Shown here: positions 36,511 through 48,849 of the stretch, piece by piece
How positions within the stretch are numbered: position 1 is the first letter of the stretch
How the letters are laid out: each line of letters opens with the position of its first letter
Assembly (NCBI GenBank): GCA_022496205.1
Contig: WTXD01000009.1
Location: 558,001-622,000, forward strand
DNA from: Gloeopeniophorella convolvens
Lineage: Eukaryota; Basidiomycota; Agaricomycetes; Russulales
Reading direction: 5' to 3'
Length of the DNA: 64,000 bases
Notes under the pieces: model-generated
The model's input: the letters and a program-made list of their open reading frames with translations, nothing else
Told to the model about the DNA's origin: nothing
Database searches by the model: none
Made by a program: the position numbers and the translations under genes

Positions 36511-39500
36511 CTACAATAAATCCACGAGGCCCCGTGCGCTTGACGCCACACCGACTACCGAGCTGTGCGTCTCGAGGGGGCTACCACGCGCCCACGCTAC
36601 CATATCCCCGTCCTGAACCGCCTGGTCGATTCCCAGCAGCCGCTCGAGGTTGACGCTGGCGAGTCCCAGCGCCTGCTCGGGCGACACTCTACCGTTCGAC
36701 TCTGCCGTTGCCTGCATGAATCTCGGATCAGCGCACAGCGCATGAATGTGGCTCTCGGGACGGCCTACCCATGCGAGGTCAAAGCGTGTATGGGCAGCAA
36801 AGGCCGCATCTGAGGTCCCGATGCCGACCAGTACGTTGTTTCTAAGGAGAGTTACGAGGGCAGTGTCGTTTGAGAGCGGCGGGCCTGGCAATCTGATAGG
36901 TACACGTGAGTTCCAACGTCGGCGCCGCCAAGATACCAGCATACATGCGCTTGGCGTCCCATGTGAGAGGGAAGGGCCTAGGCGGCGTGAGGATCACTCC
37001 TACCCTGGCTTTACCTGTACTGGATGGTCAGTTACGTACTTTGCCGACCCCTGCTGACACGTACCGATTTCCTTCGCGAGCAGCGGTGCCTCTGCGGCAC
37101 CCGAGAACACCAGACGCATCCTCGTCCCGCGTTTCTGCTCAACCTCCTCTTTGAGCTGGAGCAACGCGGCCATCGCATCTGCAGAGCCAACGTCGACTAT
37201 CAAGGGCAAGGCGCCTTCGGCTGCCTTCGAGAACCACTGTTGGGTTTCTCCTCCTCGGTCGTCCGCGTCCGCAAGCAGGAGGCGGCGCAAAGCTGCTATG
37301 CGCGTGCTGATACTTGGCGTTTCGCTGGCAGCCAATAACACATCGGGACGTCGGACAGTGTAATGCAGGGCAGATATGCGCTGTATGATCGCGCCATCTA
37401 CGAGAGCGTGGGGCGCCCCTGTGCGGAATGTCGCGGAAAGTCCGACAAGCGTCGGCTTTGTAAAGTAAGCTTGCGGAGGCGAGGTCGCAGCGGTTACGCC
37501 CGCGCGGTGAGCAATGCTGGAAGCGATGAAGAAGTGTCAGGAATTTAGCAAGGGAAGCGAGCTGGTAGAAGGCGCACAGTGCATTTCGTGTCTGGAATTC
37601 CAGTGCATCTGCTGCCTGAACGATGCCTCCGGGGTCTCTGAGAAAGCGTGGGACGTCTTCGGCGAACGGGTCATATGGAAAACCGTCCCCTGTTGACGCT
37701 TCGTATGAGATCTCTTGCAGACCAAGATTGGACCCGAAAGAGATGAAAGCTGGCGCGAGCACACCGCCCTCCAAGTCGATCAACCGGGCATCGGTGCTGA
37801 GAGAGGAAGAGCACGCGTCGCCAGTGCCTGCGCAGCGGATCTTGCCTCCTTCGACAACGACAATGCCTCTGGCGCGTTCACCACTTCTAGAGTCGAGCAG
37901 TGACTCGACACCTTCCGTACCACGAACGAAGACGGATGAAACGTTGGTGAACACGACGGAGCTTGAGACCTGCTCCGTCTTGAGAGGCGGCAACCCGTCC
38001 CAGTCGATTGCCTCTCGCCGCTCACGCTTCCAGTCGGGAACCTTGGGCGGCTCACGCCACTCGGGGGCCTCTTTTCCCTGTCCGACGAGTACCCCAGTTT
38101 GTGTACCCAGGGGCTGTGCTACGCCATCAATCCATACGGCCATTGGTGTGGCACCAAGACGCAATGGGTGCGAGTCCCAAAGCACGACATCAGCATCCAT
38201 GCCTGTGCGCAGAGTGCCGAGGCGGTGTGCCAAGCCTGCGGCAGCAGCAGGGGCGGTGGTCACCGAGGCGAGTGCGAGTTCCAATGGAAGGCCATAATGA
38301 TGCGCCTGCTGTGCTTCGTAGAGGAGATACCGGCCGTTGAGCGCAGGGTGATCAGTCTAGGCGGACTGTGAGACCGACGGACAGGCTCGATAGGAAAAAA
38401 CGTACCTTCATGATGACGGTGAAGTTATGATCCGCCAGTACTCGCGGTGCGTGCACGGAACCGCGGTATGATTCGCGCTTGTATCTGAACGTGTTTGAGT
38501 ACCCACCCGTTAAAATGAAGGGAAGCACTTACCTATAGTTGTCAGAGAAAAGGGCGATAGCAGGAGGCCCACCCCACCTGAGCGAGGATATCAGGATGTA
38601 GCTCCCCCTGGATGCCGCATCGAAACCTACATTCGCTCGAGTACACCTGGTACGAGCCATGCCTCAGCTGCATGATGGATAGAGTCTACGTGAAACTGGA
38701 ACTCGTTGCTCAACTAATCCTTCAAGGTTAATGGGTGTAACGTGACATGTTGTAGATTCACGTACGCGCACGATGGCATCAATGTCGACAGTCTCGTAGA
38801 CGTGTTGTGAAACCTGGCCCCAGACTGTCAGCATCCTGTTGCCGTTGGTAATTCGTAAACGCCGTGCCTTAACACGCCCACGAAGCACATCGACCAACGC
38901 TTCGTATTGAAAGCTTTCCGGGAAGGCGTCCAGCAAATGCCATAGACCGGATTCTGCATTGGCACAGTACGCATCTTGCGCAGCCTTGATCCGGCTAGCT
39001 TGTTGGTAGGCCTGACGGTAAGCCCACATAGTATCCATTCGGTTGCCATAAAGGTCGATGTTTTCCCCTGCCGCCTGTCTACATAGGATGAGCATACCAT
39101 TTGCGATGAACAGGGTACCAAGTGACACAAACTTCAGGTACCTCCACCGAGGTGGGTCCAGTGAACTGGCGTCAGAGCCGTCGATCTCATGCGGCGGCTC
39201 AATGACCATCGAAGTGGGCGAACGCTCTGCTGTCTTGCGTAGCTTCATCATGAATGCCTGACCAGCTAGAAAGGTGATCTATCAGGGAATGAGACCCACC
39301 GAGCACGATCGAACACACCAATGGCATTGGCACTTCCGGGAAGAACTTGCATGGAGGTGACGCCCCCAGCCATGACAAGCTCGATAGAGTCGTCGTGGGT
39401 ATCGAATGCATCGATTGTCCTCAGCCACGGCAAGACGGGCCCTTTGTGCGAGTTCAAGTTGAACGTAGCTTCACTGAGTGTTCAGACCCTATACTATCCA

Positions 39501-40080
39501 CCCAAAAGGCAATCATTACTTACCGTGAAGGGCGGGTAAGCTGTAGATGCCAACGTGCGAATGGAAGTCGACTGGAAATACTGTGGGTATATTCAGCCTC
39601 TTCGAAGGGATACTACTACGTACTCAAGCCAGGAGTTACCCAGGCCCCTCCTGCATCAACAGTGATTGTATCACGCATCAGCGTGCGTGGAACATGACCG
39701 ACAGCCTTGACTATGCCCTTGTCCAAGAGGATATCTCCGTAGACAATCTCAGTGCCGTTCTTGTCTCCTGTCCATATAGTGGCATTCTTGATGACAGTGG
39801 CGGGTGTGCCTTCCTCAAACCTGTCTGAAGTGCCTCTCTCGAGGAAGTTCGAAGGAGGACCAGGCTTCATCTTCAGGGAAGCACATCTCGTGAGGATCTC
39901 CTGTGCATTGAGCGGTATATTCTGGACCGTCGGTGAGATGACGTTCGACGTCAAATTCCAGTATAGTATGTAGGAGAGGGAAGCTAGGCAAAGAGCGAAC
40001 ACACAAAGGAGGCCCGCGGGTGAGCGCCGTCTGGCGACTATTCGACCAGGAGAGTCAGAAGGTGGGGATTTGCTGGACAT
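36511..40080 (-). CDS. Membrane-anchored tandem amidohydrolase-like protein
   Basis: Thirteen exons: 40080-39624, 39571-39524, 39468-39319, 39265-39133, 39078-38868, 38813-38766, 38713-38631, 38577-38533, 38484-38406, 38356-37578, 37516-37065, 37014-36945 and 36892-36511; 978 residues. A membrane anchor lies at about 22-41 (LLCVFALCLASLSYILYW), with the rest probably lumenal or extracellular. The first amidohydrolase domain has TPGLIDFHSHVG (metal HxH), further His in SQHVYE and DSIHHAAEAW, WGGPPAIALFSDNYRYKRES, and the Asp of MKTDHPALNGRY. A second copy begins about residue 600 (GKIRCAGTG, then PAFISFGSNLG) with HxH changed to GxN. Intron 5 (38867-38814) has a GC donor and is in frame. Substrate unknown. 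Confidence 0.85.
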
Positions 40081-40529
40081 GTTGGTTGTCAGCCCGAAGA
40101 GGGCCTGCTGCGCGTTTAAGCATCATGTCGAGACGCTGCACGAGCTCGAGGAAGCAAGGGAAACGCGTGTTTGATAGTTCGCCGGCAATAGGGTTCCCTG
40201 CCAACCCCGGCGTGACTGCCGCATGCCTAGATCTATACCACGCAGCCGCGGCTACGCAGGCCGCTGCCGCAGCCGCGCCGCAGCGACCCACTGACAATCA
40301 TCGCCTGAGTTGTTGCACTACTCCGTCCGTATGATGCTGTTCGGGTGGCTACTCCGACCAGATCCGAATTAAGAAGGATGATAGAAGTACTATGTATGTA
40401 TTCTAAATCATCAATCCGAGACCATTGAATAGTGACGCCGGCATGTTGTTCACCTGCTCCGGTCGCGACACGCGCCCTTTGGAAGAAGCTTCGAGGAAGA
40501 ACTACGACACCCCTCTGGCGTGGCGACGA
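40081..40529. other. Intergenic, promoter of the amidohydrolase
   Basis: 450 bp with a GCCGC-rich imperfect repeat patch around 40245-40290. Nothing coding is supported. Confidence 0.45.
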
Positions 40530-42740
40530 CTAGTTCTCAGCATCATCACCGTCCTCAGAATCCTCGACAGCTTCGGCGCTCACAACGGCCCGCGTTCGAG
40601 AGCTTGTGAGATGTAACTTCTTGAGACGCAGGATATCCAGAATCTCTGCATGGGTGGGCAATTGTAAGCATTTGTAGAAACAACCGTAGCGACGCGCCGA
40701 AGGACTTACCTGTGTGAGACATATCTTCGTAGCCACGGATGCTGCGCTTCATTGTTAACCACCTTCGTTGCAGCGTGTGGGCACTCCATAGATTCCAGTG
40801 AGGATCGGGTAGCGTTTTCCAATCTATTTCGCTGTCATCCCGGACCCGCAAAGAATCTACTCTAAAACAGCATTAGTCCCATTAGCCCTGGGTGAATGAG
40901 TCAGGTTGACTGACTTGTGCACGAGGATATAGGCGTCCTGAGAACTCCAGCGGGGTTTTGTGCCATGATTTTTGACAGTCTTGCTCAAAGAATCTGTCCT
41001 GAAGAACGCAGCAGCTCAGTAAATCTACCACGACGAAGTGACCGAGGAAGTACCATTTGATCCGACACTGCTGTCGCCCTCGTGTATTCCCCATTCGAAG
41101 GCTCACGACACCCCAGAATACGTCGTTGTCCATATCTCTTCCTTGTTTGACCGTCATGTCGGTGACTATCTGCGTCAACCGCATTTCCTCCTCTTTTGTC
41201 CAAGGGCCAACAGCCCTCTCTTCAGAGTTTTGGATGTGATTCCGGTACCGATCTCTACAATCTGATGCCATTCGGCCAACTCTATCGCTGACCTTCTCCC
41301 ATTGCTGTCCGAGTTCCAGCACAGCACTGAAGAACACTGGTTATCAACCCCTTGTCACAGTTAAAGGCAACTGGTTCGTACGCTGTTAACAATGCATCTT
41401 CGGATGGCATCCATTTCCCTTGAGCACGCAACGGGTGATGGGACCTTCGAACGTGGTGGTAGACGGCAATTATAGGCCTCATGGGCACCGCAGCGGCTGA
41501 TACGATGTCAATGAGATACCGCTGACGACTTGGTTGACACGCACTGATAGCGGACCAAAACGCGCTATGTTTTGATGTCCCATTCTTGGCAAACACAAGT
41601 TCTTGGAATCCCGCGTCATCTATCTGATTCTCCTGAAGACGGTGACTGTCAGCAGTGCACGAAAAAGTTCCCGACGACACACACCAACTTGTATGCCTGG
41701 ATAGCGTCCGAAAGCTGCTGCTCCTCGATAGCTGAGAATTTTCCCTTCTTGTAAACTAGTCCTACCAAGTGCAAGGGATCTTCAGTGCACGGCAGCCAAG
41801 CGGGCAGATCTGAGCACCGACCTTGCGTTTTAGACAAATCGGCTAACTTTTTTGCGCTCAACCACTTGGTAGCGAGGAGTTCTGCATGCTCTGAGAGACC
41901 TAGTTGCTCCTGTCGAGGATGCATGTCGACAAAGCGCCTTTGCTGTGAGGGAGCGCGGCGCGCAGAAGACTCCACAATGACCGCGGAATTTGATGGAGCG
42001 GGATTGACTGAAGCTATATGCTGTGGCCTGACGAAGGTCGTATGCGACATAGATGCGAGCGGGATGTTGGCCGCAGCAGCGGCCTCACCAAGGGTCTTCA
42101 GGACAGATGCAATCTTCGTGACGTCAAGATCCTGTAAGACGCGAACAATGTCATCGCTCGACGCAAAATTTAAACCAGAAAGCACTGGTATAGGGAATGG
42201 GTGAGGGGTTGAGAGCACGGTCGCATCCGGGGGGAGGCTGCTGTGGGTAGTTGCTGGGGGAAATGAATATGCAGGCGAAGAAGCGTCGAAATGTGGTTGC
42301 GAGAAGTTATAAGGAGACTCCGTGGAAGCAGCAGTTGCAGACGCAGCTGCCACTACAGCACTGATAAAGGCAGCCGTAGACTGGGGTTGAGAATTGAAGT
42401 CCGTTTGGGCTAGGGACTCAACACCCCCCGGAATGGGAGCAGCAATTTTGCTCCGTTTTGACTTCGAGTTAGATGCGCTTCCTTCCACTGCGAGACTGGG
42501 TACGCCAGGGAAGACTGAGGCAGTCATGGCGTCCTCCGTAACCTTCTTCCTCTTCCTTGGCGTCGAGCCTATGTCGCCTGCATTATCGTCCTCTCCTCTT
42601 GCATGGCGCTTTTTTTTCTTGCGAGAAGCTTGATCAATGACCCGGTGATTGATGAAGGCATCGTTGGCTTGGCCGACTGCTTGCTGGAGAGCCCGCTGGA
42701 TGTCAGATGGTAGTTCGGGTGTGAGTGGCAGGACATCCAT
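40530..42740 (-). CDS. Myb-type DNA-binding protein, REB1/TTF-I family
   Basis: Seven exons: 42740-41822, 41761-41685, 41632-41382, 41326-41054, 40998-40915, 40861-40710 and 40645-40530; 623 residues. The N-terminal half is disordered with a basic nuclear-localisation-like KKKKRH and PRKRKK. The C-terminal half carries three Myb/SANT-like repeats: WMPSEDALLTAAVLELGQQW with CRDRYRNHI; GPWTKEEEMRLTQIV with RQQCRIKW; and RWSSQDAYILVHK with TLQRRWLTMKR. This arrangement matches Reb1/TTF-I, which terminate RNA polymerase I transcription or act as general regulatory factors. The end is acidic. The ATG at 42740 opens the frame. Confidence 0.85.
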
Positions 42741-43102
42741 GTTGACTCAGGACGTCGATGTCTTTCTTTAGGGCTGGTGCTGCTTCGGAGCGGGGCTGCC
42801 GCGAGTCGCTAATCCGACGCCGGGCCGGCCGCCCATGTGTCGCTTGTTCAATTTAAGTCACTTCCTCAGACTCCATCCTCCAGTTTCTGGGTTGAAGTCC
42901 ACATTACGTATCATGTTTGGCAACGACTAGACTCCTGTCTATCAAGAAATACTACTACGGTACTATACATCAGGAATATTATCGAGCGTGGTCGCGGAAG
43001 ACTGGCAAGAAATACAAGAAATCGTGATACATGCTATGCTGAGGCACTATCCTCAAGAAAGTCCACGCGAAACAGCTGCGACAAGATTAATACATACGGT
43101 TC
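42741..43102. other. Intergenic, promoter of the REB1-like gene
   Basis: 362 bp between the esterase stop and the REB1-like start, both on the minus strand. No supported gene. Confidence 0.45.
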
Positions 43103-44127
43103 TCAGGATGGAGGTAGCTGGGAAGACAAGAAATGTGCAAGCTCAGACGCAAGAATCCTATGCATGCGAGATGTCGGATGCATAAAGTCGAACCAGATCG
43201 AGCCACCTTGCGTAGTTCGGTCCTGCGGATTGAAGCCGTATCGCGCCGGGTCCGACAGGACCCTCGAAAACGTGCCCCAGGCAGAGAAGAGCATTATAGT
43301 TGCGTCTGGGTGCGTCATCGCGAAATTCCTGGTGCCTTGTAGCAACTCATCGTTCCAATTGCTGAATCGCACAACTTTGTCCCCCATAGTGGTTCCTTGT
43401 TTGTCTCAGGACAATGAACTCGGAAGGTAGTGTAGTCATCTTACCTATAGGCGACATGTGGAGAGGTGGAACGTCGATGAACAAAAAGTTCCGTGCGCCA
43501 GCTCGGTAAAGAGCCTCCTGAGCGGCGAACAGGGTCGCGATGACCGACGTAATCTCTGCCTTGTTATTTGTATACCTGCCACAATGTTAGGGTTGTACGG
43601 CGACGAATGGAACTGCAACCCACAAAAGCCTGCAGTCGTTCATACCGACCCAAGTAACTAGCCGCAGTCAATACAAAGACCTGCCTCGCAATTGACAGTA
43701 TCCCTACCGAATAGGGAGTCGGTATGGTTCCAGGGCGCCCACCCTGGCCTCCTCCCGACCGATCGGAGGAATTGCTGGGCCACTTGATTGGTGTGAACCC
43801 CCGTCACAGTGTCGAGCCGTACCGCGTAGTCGTAGACGATCATGTTTGCGTGTCCGTGACCATAATCTCTGATGAGATATCCAACCCAATTCGGCTGGCC
43901 AGGTTCGTTGACGGGCTGTCCAGGGAAGGCGACACCCAAGGGGCTCGAGCTTGTTGGGGCGGGAGCTTGCGCGCTGTACCCTACATAACTGTAAGAGTCT
44001 CCGCTGGAAATATCGTCAGACGATCTTGTCAATGTTATCGAGTGCATCCGGCCACTCACAATACCATCAGTTTCTTGATACCGACATATCCTCTCCAGGA
44101 AGGAGTCAGTCGAGAGAAAGAGGGCAT
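43103..44127 (-). CDS. SGNH/GDSL esterase, CE16-like acetylesterase
   Basis: Five exons: 44127-44060, 44003-43708, 43657-43624, 43575-43445 and 43395-43103; 273 residues. Block I is LMVFGDSYSYVGYSAQ, with the nucleophile Ser in GDSY completed across intron 1. Block III is TWVGMNDC, with the Asn of the oxyanion hole. Block V is FDFMHPTSRMHRILA, with the catalytic Asp-x-x-His. The family removes acetyl groups from plant polysaccharides or lipids. No signal peptide is visible, so it may be intracellular, unless a 5' exon is missing. The last acceptor could be 43375 instead of 43396, which changes 7 residues. Confidence 0.82.
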
Positions 44128-44748
44128 GGCTAGTCTAGGAGAATACCGATGGACGACATCGACAGGGGAGAGCGTGCCAGGCTTTATATGAACATACTGA
44201 ACATACTGGACTCGCACAGTCAATGTGTTTGATGAGCTGCCACGTATCTAACGGGACCACGTACCCCCAGCAAATACGCCCAAGAGTCCGATGTCAAACA
44301 TCGGTAGACCGGGGCCCAGAGGAACCATAACCGACACGAAACAGAGAGGTAGTGCTCCATGACAATCAATTAGCGTCATCCACTCGTATCCCCCCTCCCC
44401 CCAGTCGTGGGGAAAGACGCTACTGTTGACACCAGGCCTTGGGGATATCGCAGCACGCGACGTAAGTTCACTGCGGCCCGAAACTTGTTGCACCGTTGAG
44501 TTGCTGGCTAGGTTTCCGGGTCGAGGGAAAGACAGCCAGCGATATGTGTCAAAACTTCGCAATAGCACGAGCGCCGAGGTAGTAGCACATGTTCATATGA
44601 GCAGACGTGACCAGGGGCTGCGAACGCCACGCCTAACGTGCTTCGCCCGATGCCATCTGTTTGAAAGCAGGGGTAACCAAATCGCCATGCGGATCTGACT
44701 ATACAGATTGGCATTGTTCCCAATGCCGCAACATCTACAACGGTGAAA
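44128..44748. other. Intergenic, esterase promoter side
   Basis: 620 bp. A short minus-strand frame ending at 44248 (GLPMFDIGLLGVFAGGTWSR) has a hydrophobic end but no start or homology I can support. Otherwise nothing is seen. Confidence 0.4.
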
Positions 44749-45507
44749 TCAGTCGTCATCATCGAACCAACGATCCTCGGCATCTCTGTCCTCCTTGTCC
44801 CAGGAATCATCCCAGTCAAGCTTGTCATAAAAATCCCACTTCGGGATACCAGTCAGCGGCGTGCTGAGGGAATGGCTGAGTAGGTACGTTACTTCAAGCT
44901 GACCATAGATGAAGCGTTCCCGGACTCGGCGTAGGAATAGTTCTTGCCTGCCTTGTGCAGACTGTGATTCCGGCACGGCTAGATCTTGATCGTCGTCCGA
45001 ACTTTCGTCTTCCTCAGGCACGAATCCATCCGCATCCGCCGCAGGAGCGGGACGCCCACGCCTCGCCAGCCTTGCTTGCTCCGCTTGGCGCTCTTCCTCG
45101 TACTCGCGAAGCAGCATGCCTAGTTTCCCAACGTATGGCTTACGCTCTCCGCCGAGAAACGATGCCTCCGCCCATTCTTTCTCTTCTTGGCCCTCGTCGG
45201 TTGCCTGTTGCCCACCGCTAGGACCTTCCCAGAGTATGGACCATCTTCGCTTTGCAGCAACAAATCGGAGTTCAGGTGGATCGCTTTGAGTGAAATTGAA
45301 CCGCCTGTTGCGTATCGATGGTATCACAGTGCGCTGCTGTGGAGTTGTTATAGCAGAGAATAGACTCAGGAGATGATATGGGAGTTGATAGAGGTGCTTC
45401 GTTAGAAACGAGATCGGTGCAGTGACAGGAGATGGGATGTAATCTGATGGAAGCCCCAAGTAAGCGAGAACAGCTGCCGGGTCAAAATTAGCCTCGGTCA
45501 ACGCCAT
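44749..45507 (-). CDS. CCDC97-like conserved protein
   Basis: A single exon of 252 residues starting at ATG 45507. The C-terminal half carries the CCDC97-type pattern: a basic-acidic coil (LREYEEERQAEQARLARRG), an acidic stretch, FLRRVRERFIYGQLE, and an aspartate-rich end with WDDSWDKEDRDAEDRWFDDD. CCDC97 is a nuclear protein reported with the SF3B part of U2 snRNP, so a splicing role is a reasonable inference but is not shown here. The N-terminal half (about 1-90) is helical and fungal-specific. It is one of the few intronless genes in the window. Confidence 0.72.
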   Translation of the reverse strand: MALTEANFDPAAVLAYLGLPSDYIPSPVTAPISFLTKHLYQLPYHLLSLFSAITTPQQRTVIPSIRNRRFNFTQSDPPELRFVAAKRRWSILWEGPSGGQQATDEGQEEKEWAEASFLGGERKPYVGKLGMLLREYEEERQAEQARLARRGRPAPAADADGFVPEEDESSDDDQDLAVPESQSAQGRQELFLRRVRERFIYGQLEVTYLLSHSLSTPLTGIPKWDFYDKLDWDDSWDKEDRDAEDRWFDDDD

Positions 45508-46471
45508 CGTTTCAGTGGTGGCCGCGGCAGGTGGGGGCCAGGTATGGCCGCAAGGCTCAACAGCGCGACAATGGTGCGAGGAGCGATGATTATGTCAGAA
45601 CCGGCCAGGGGTGGTGTCAGGGTGATGTCAAGTTCAAAGGCAACAAGCAGTGGGTGACCGGTGACCACAGCTACTGAGAACCTGTGTCAATGACTGTCAT
45701 CATCGTGAGGGTTTGGGCGCCGGTGGGCAAAGTCTGCGAACCCAAACAGTATTTTTGGTTGTTTGGTTCAGATTTGATTGGACCAGCCACTGATTCACGT
45801 TTTGATGATTGGGATCACCTGTGGGATCACCACCCTGGACACTTGAGTTGCCGGCCTGGCCCGAACCTGCCACGAGCCGCGACCGTTACGGTCACCGTCC
45901 TCGCGAGTCCAAGTACTACTTGACTCTACTTGACTCCAATACAGTTTTTCCATTTCACGATGTGTCATTGGATATAGCTGGAAGGCTAGCTCGTGGTCAG
46001 TTCACGGCTCAGTTCCTGCCTGTGATCGACACGCCTGAAGATCATAATGCAGCCTCCACTTTTACTGGCCAGCGTAATTACGGAAGAAAATCGCACCGCG
46101 ATATGAAGCTGCACCCGCATGCCTCGGCACACATGCTGGTCCGGATAGAGCGAGCGGTGCATGCCTGGTTACATATATCCTAGCTACGTAGCAGCGCCAT
46201 GCAAGGGTTGGCCGGGGCCCCGGGCCCGAACATCCCAAAAGAAATGATCGCAGTAGCGGCAAATAGCGGTAGTAGCCCCTTTCCGCCGCTCCGACCTCGC
46301 GCGAGCTCCTTGTCGCTGACCGATTCGCACGCAAGCTGATTCACACACGAGACTCGCAGCCGTGCACACAGCTGCTGCCTTAACTACAACTACTTGTCCT
46401 CGGGCCTAAGCCAACTGCTGTTACAAGCGTCCGTCCAAACGTTTACGAGGCGCGCGTCCCGTCGCGGCCGA
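45508..46471. other. Intergenic between divergent genes
   Basis: About 960 bp upstream of both the CCDC97-like and alpha/beta hydrolase genes. It contains small tandem words (ACTTGACTC twice near 45920-45938; GGGATCACC twice near 45811-45832). No gene is supported. Confidence 0.45.
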
Positions 46472-48013
46472 ATGGCGGGGTCCTTATCTCCATCTCAGGA
46501 AAACGGAGAGCCGAGTTCGAGCCAATCCACTTCCCGCAAACTCGCAACCGGTATCCTGTTAATTATCTTTATTCACGGGTACTGTGCAACTTCCTTCTGT
46601 CTCACCAGACACTTCTCATACTCAACCGCTCAACAGTTTCAAAGGAGATGACACAACTTTCGGAAGCTTCCCCTCACGATTGCAGCACATCCTCTCGGAG
46701 ACCCTTCAGGGCGTGGCAATTGAGTGCATCGTTTTTCCAGCTTATGAGGTGCGTCTCACCTCATTCCATTTGTATAAAGATCGCTGATACGTTCATGTTG
46801 CAGACGAAAGGCGACCTCGTGCGCTCTCATCTGCATCCACATGACTAGCCAATAATTTCAACTAGGACAAGGCCGTGGAACGCTTCGCTGACTGGCTTAC
46901 TACACTAACTGTCGAAAAGGAGGTTGCTCATGGTGCCGGCGGGGGCGCGGGCCACGCAAAGATAATACTTTGTGGACACAGGTATGTCCTAAACTCCGTT
47001 TTCCAATTGGTGGAGTGTTTTTACTCGTCTATTCAGTATGGGGGGCCTGCTTGCCGCAGACTCCACCTACGCCTTCATCAACACGCGGCCCGATACCGAC
47101 GCGCCCCTCTGGCCAAACATAGTCGCGTGTCTTGCTTTCGATACGCCCGTATGCTCACACACTTCCCTGTCACTTGATCATTCCTGACAAATCCTAGTAT
47201 CTGGGTCTCCACCCCCATGTATTCAAGAACTCCGCTACCAAGGCTGCAGGGTACGTACAAAACGTACACAAGGCTGCCTCCGGAGTTTGGGGCACTCTCA
47301 ATTCGTCGGGAGCAAAGCCTGCAGGTCCGGTTGTTCCGCCAGCAGGACTTCTCCCAGCTTCAGCTGCGCCGCCAACGCCTTCCCCAGGCGGCTGGTCGCG
47401 CTGGGCGCCAGCCGCATACGCTGTAGGCGGCGCACTCCTAGCAGGTGCTGCGGCCGGTACTGCTTACTACCGTCGCGCGGACATCGGAAGTGGTTATGGT
47501 GCCCTAATGGAACACATGCAATACGTAGGCGCCTTATGGGACGAGAATGCTCTAACGGAGCGCGTTCGCCATCTTGTGGAGGGCGAGAAGACGCACGGTG
47601 TCGTCTTCCGGATGTGAGCCGCCCTCATTCAACGAATATGCGACGTCTTGAGGCTGATGGCGACGCATAGATTCTATACACTCTTGCCACCTATTTCATC
47701 CAGTTATCCGTCACAGCGAACGTTCTGTGTTCTACCCAAGGGGTCTTCGGACGCATCTCAGCATTTCGTTCCTGCACACAACACCCTTGCCGAGGACGAA
47801 GTCCGCGCGCACGTCGGCATGTTTGAGCCCGGAAAGAACGATGGGTACTATCAACTGGGTCTTGAGGCTGCCGCAGTGATTCGCCAGGCGATGGGGAAAG
47901 ACAGTGTTGTGGAGCAGAACGAAGCAAGGGAGAGTACACCTGAGAGGGGGGTGCATGGACATGAGGAAGGGGTGCGCCAAACAGATGAAGGCGCAGATGA
48001 TGAAGGAGAGTAA
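46472..48013 (+). CDS. Alpha/beta hydrolase, lipase-like, with a membrane segment
   Basis: Seven exons: 46472-46578, 46637-46748, 46804-46818, 46866-46981, 47037-47148, 47198-47613 and 47671-48013; 406 residues. The hydrolase core has the oxyanion strand LLIIFIHGFKGDDTTFGSFP, and a nucleophile elbow GHSMGG whose Ser codon is split by intron 4, followed by LAFDTPYLGLHPHVF. A hydrophobic segment (AAYAVGGALLAGAAAGTAYY) follows at about residues 220-240, then a helical part and an acidic tail. It is probably a membrane-associated esterase or lipase of the DUF676-like group; substrate unknown. Exon 3 encodes only five residues. The stop is 112 bp from the NAA10 stop on the other strand. Confidence 0.78.
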
Positions 48014-48125
48014 GCGCCACAATGCATGACATGGCGGGATATTCGGTACTCGTCTCTTGACTGGTTAGTTTCATCTGTCCTCTGTGCTCTACGTAATACT
48101 TGGATGTGGCTAGTGACCCGGAAGG

Positions 48126-48849
48126 TCATTGCTTGAGTGACAAGCGCATCGCATACGCGTCTTCTCCATCCGCATCTAGAGTGGGTGAGTGGGTTATATG
48201 CGTCCAAGAGACCAGGAGCGTACAATACTTCTTCTCAATGTCTTGCACTGAGAAACCGAGGCTATCGCGATAGAGGCTGAGGGCTGCACGATTTGACTTG
48301 CGAACGTGGAGGGAGACGTAGGAAGCTTTGTAGATCGAAGCCATCGCGTCCTCTGCTTTGGGTGTAAGACACATACGGGAGAGTGCGATGGATATGCACT
48401 GACGGGATTGCAGCATGAGTTTCTTGGCAAGCCCAAGTCTCCTGTAGGACCGCAGGACCGAGATAGACGTTAGATGTCCGTGGGGCTCATCTCCCGGCGC
48501 GACATCTTCCTCCCTATGTACATGCTGATGAATTTTGCGGGTGAGGTGCGACACAGCACGCACATCTTCGCCAAGACGTATCCAACAATGCGCCCCTTGG
48601 CATCTTGGGCAACGTATGACAGGGCCGGCCATGTCATTGCATGGTACAGATCTGGAGGACGTCGTCACTGTCTAGCTCTGATGCAAGTAGATGATATCAA
48701 TACAGTAACGCATGGTATAGTTTTCTGGCAGGTTTTGTAGATTACAAGCCTGCATTCCCATGAGGTCATCTGCCTATCGCGCGGGGCTGAGTACGGTTCG
48801 GATGCTTCAATAGATGTCTTACTCTTGCAGGGCGGATGTTGATCGACAT
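48126..48849 (-). CDS. NAA10: N-alpha-acetyltransferase catalytic subunit (Naa10/Ard1)
   Basis: Six exons: 48849-48823, 48773-48704, 48651-48564, 48513-48404, 48355-48224 and 48175-48126; 158 residues. The sequence follows Naa10 throughout: [72 protein letters not shown] (acetyl-CoA binding R-x-x-G-x-A), [20 protein letters not shown], and [14 protein letters not shown]. It is the GNAT enzyme of the NatA complex, which acetylates nascent protein N-termini at the ribosome together with Naa15. It is shorter than human Naa10 because the long acidic tail is absent. All introns are 48-52 nt. Confidence 0.94.
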
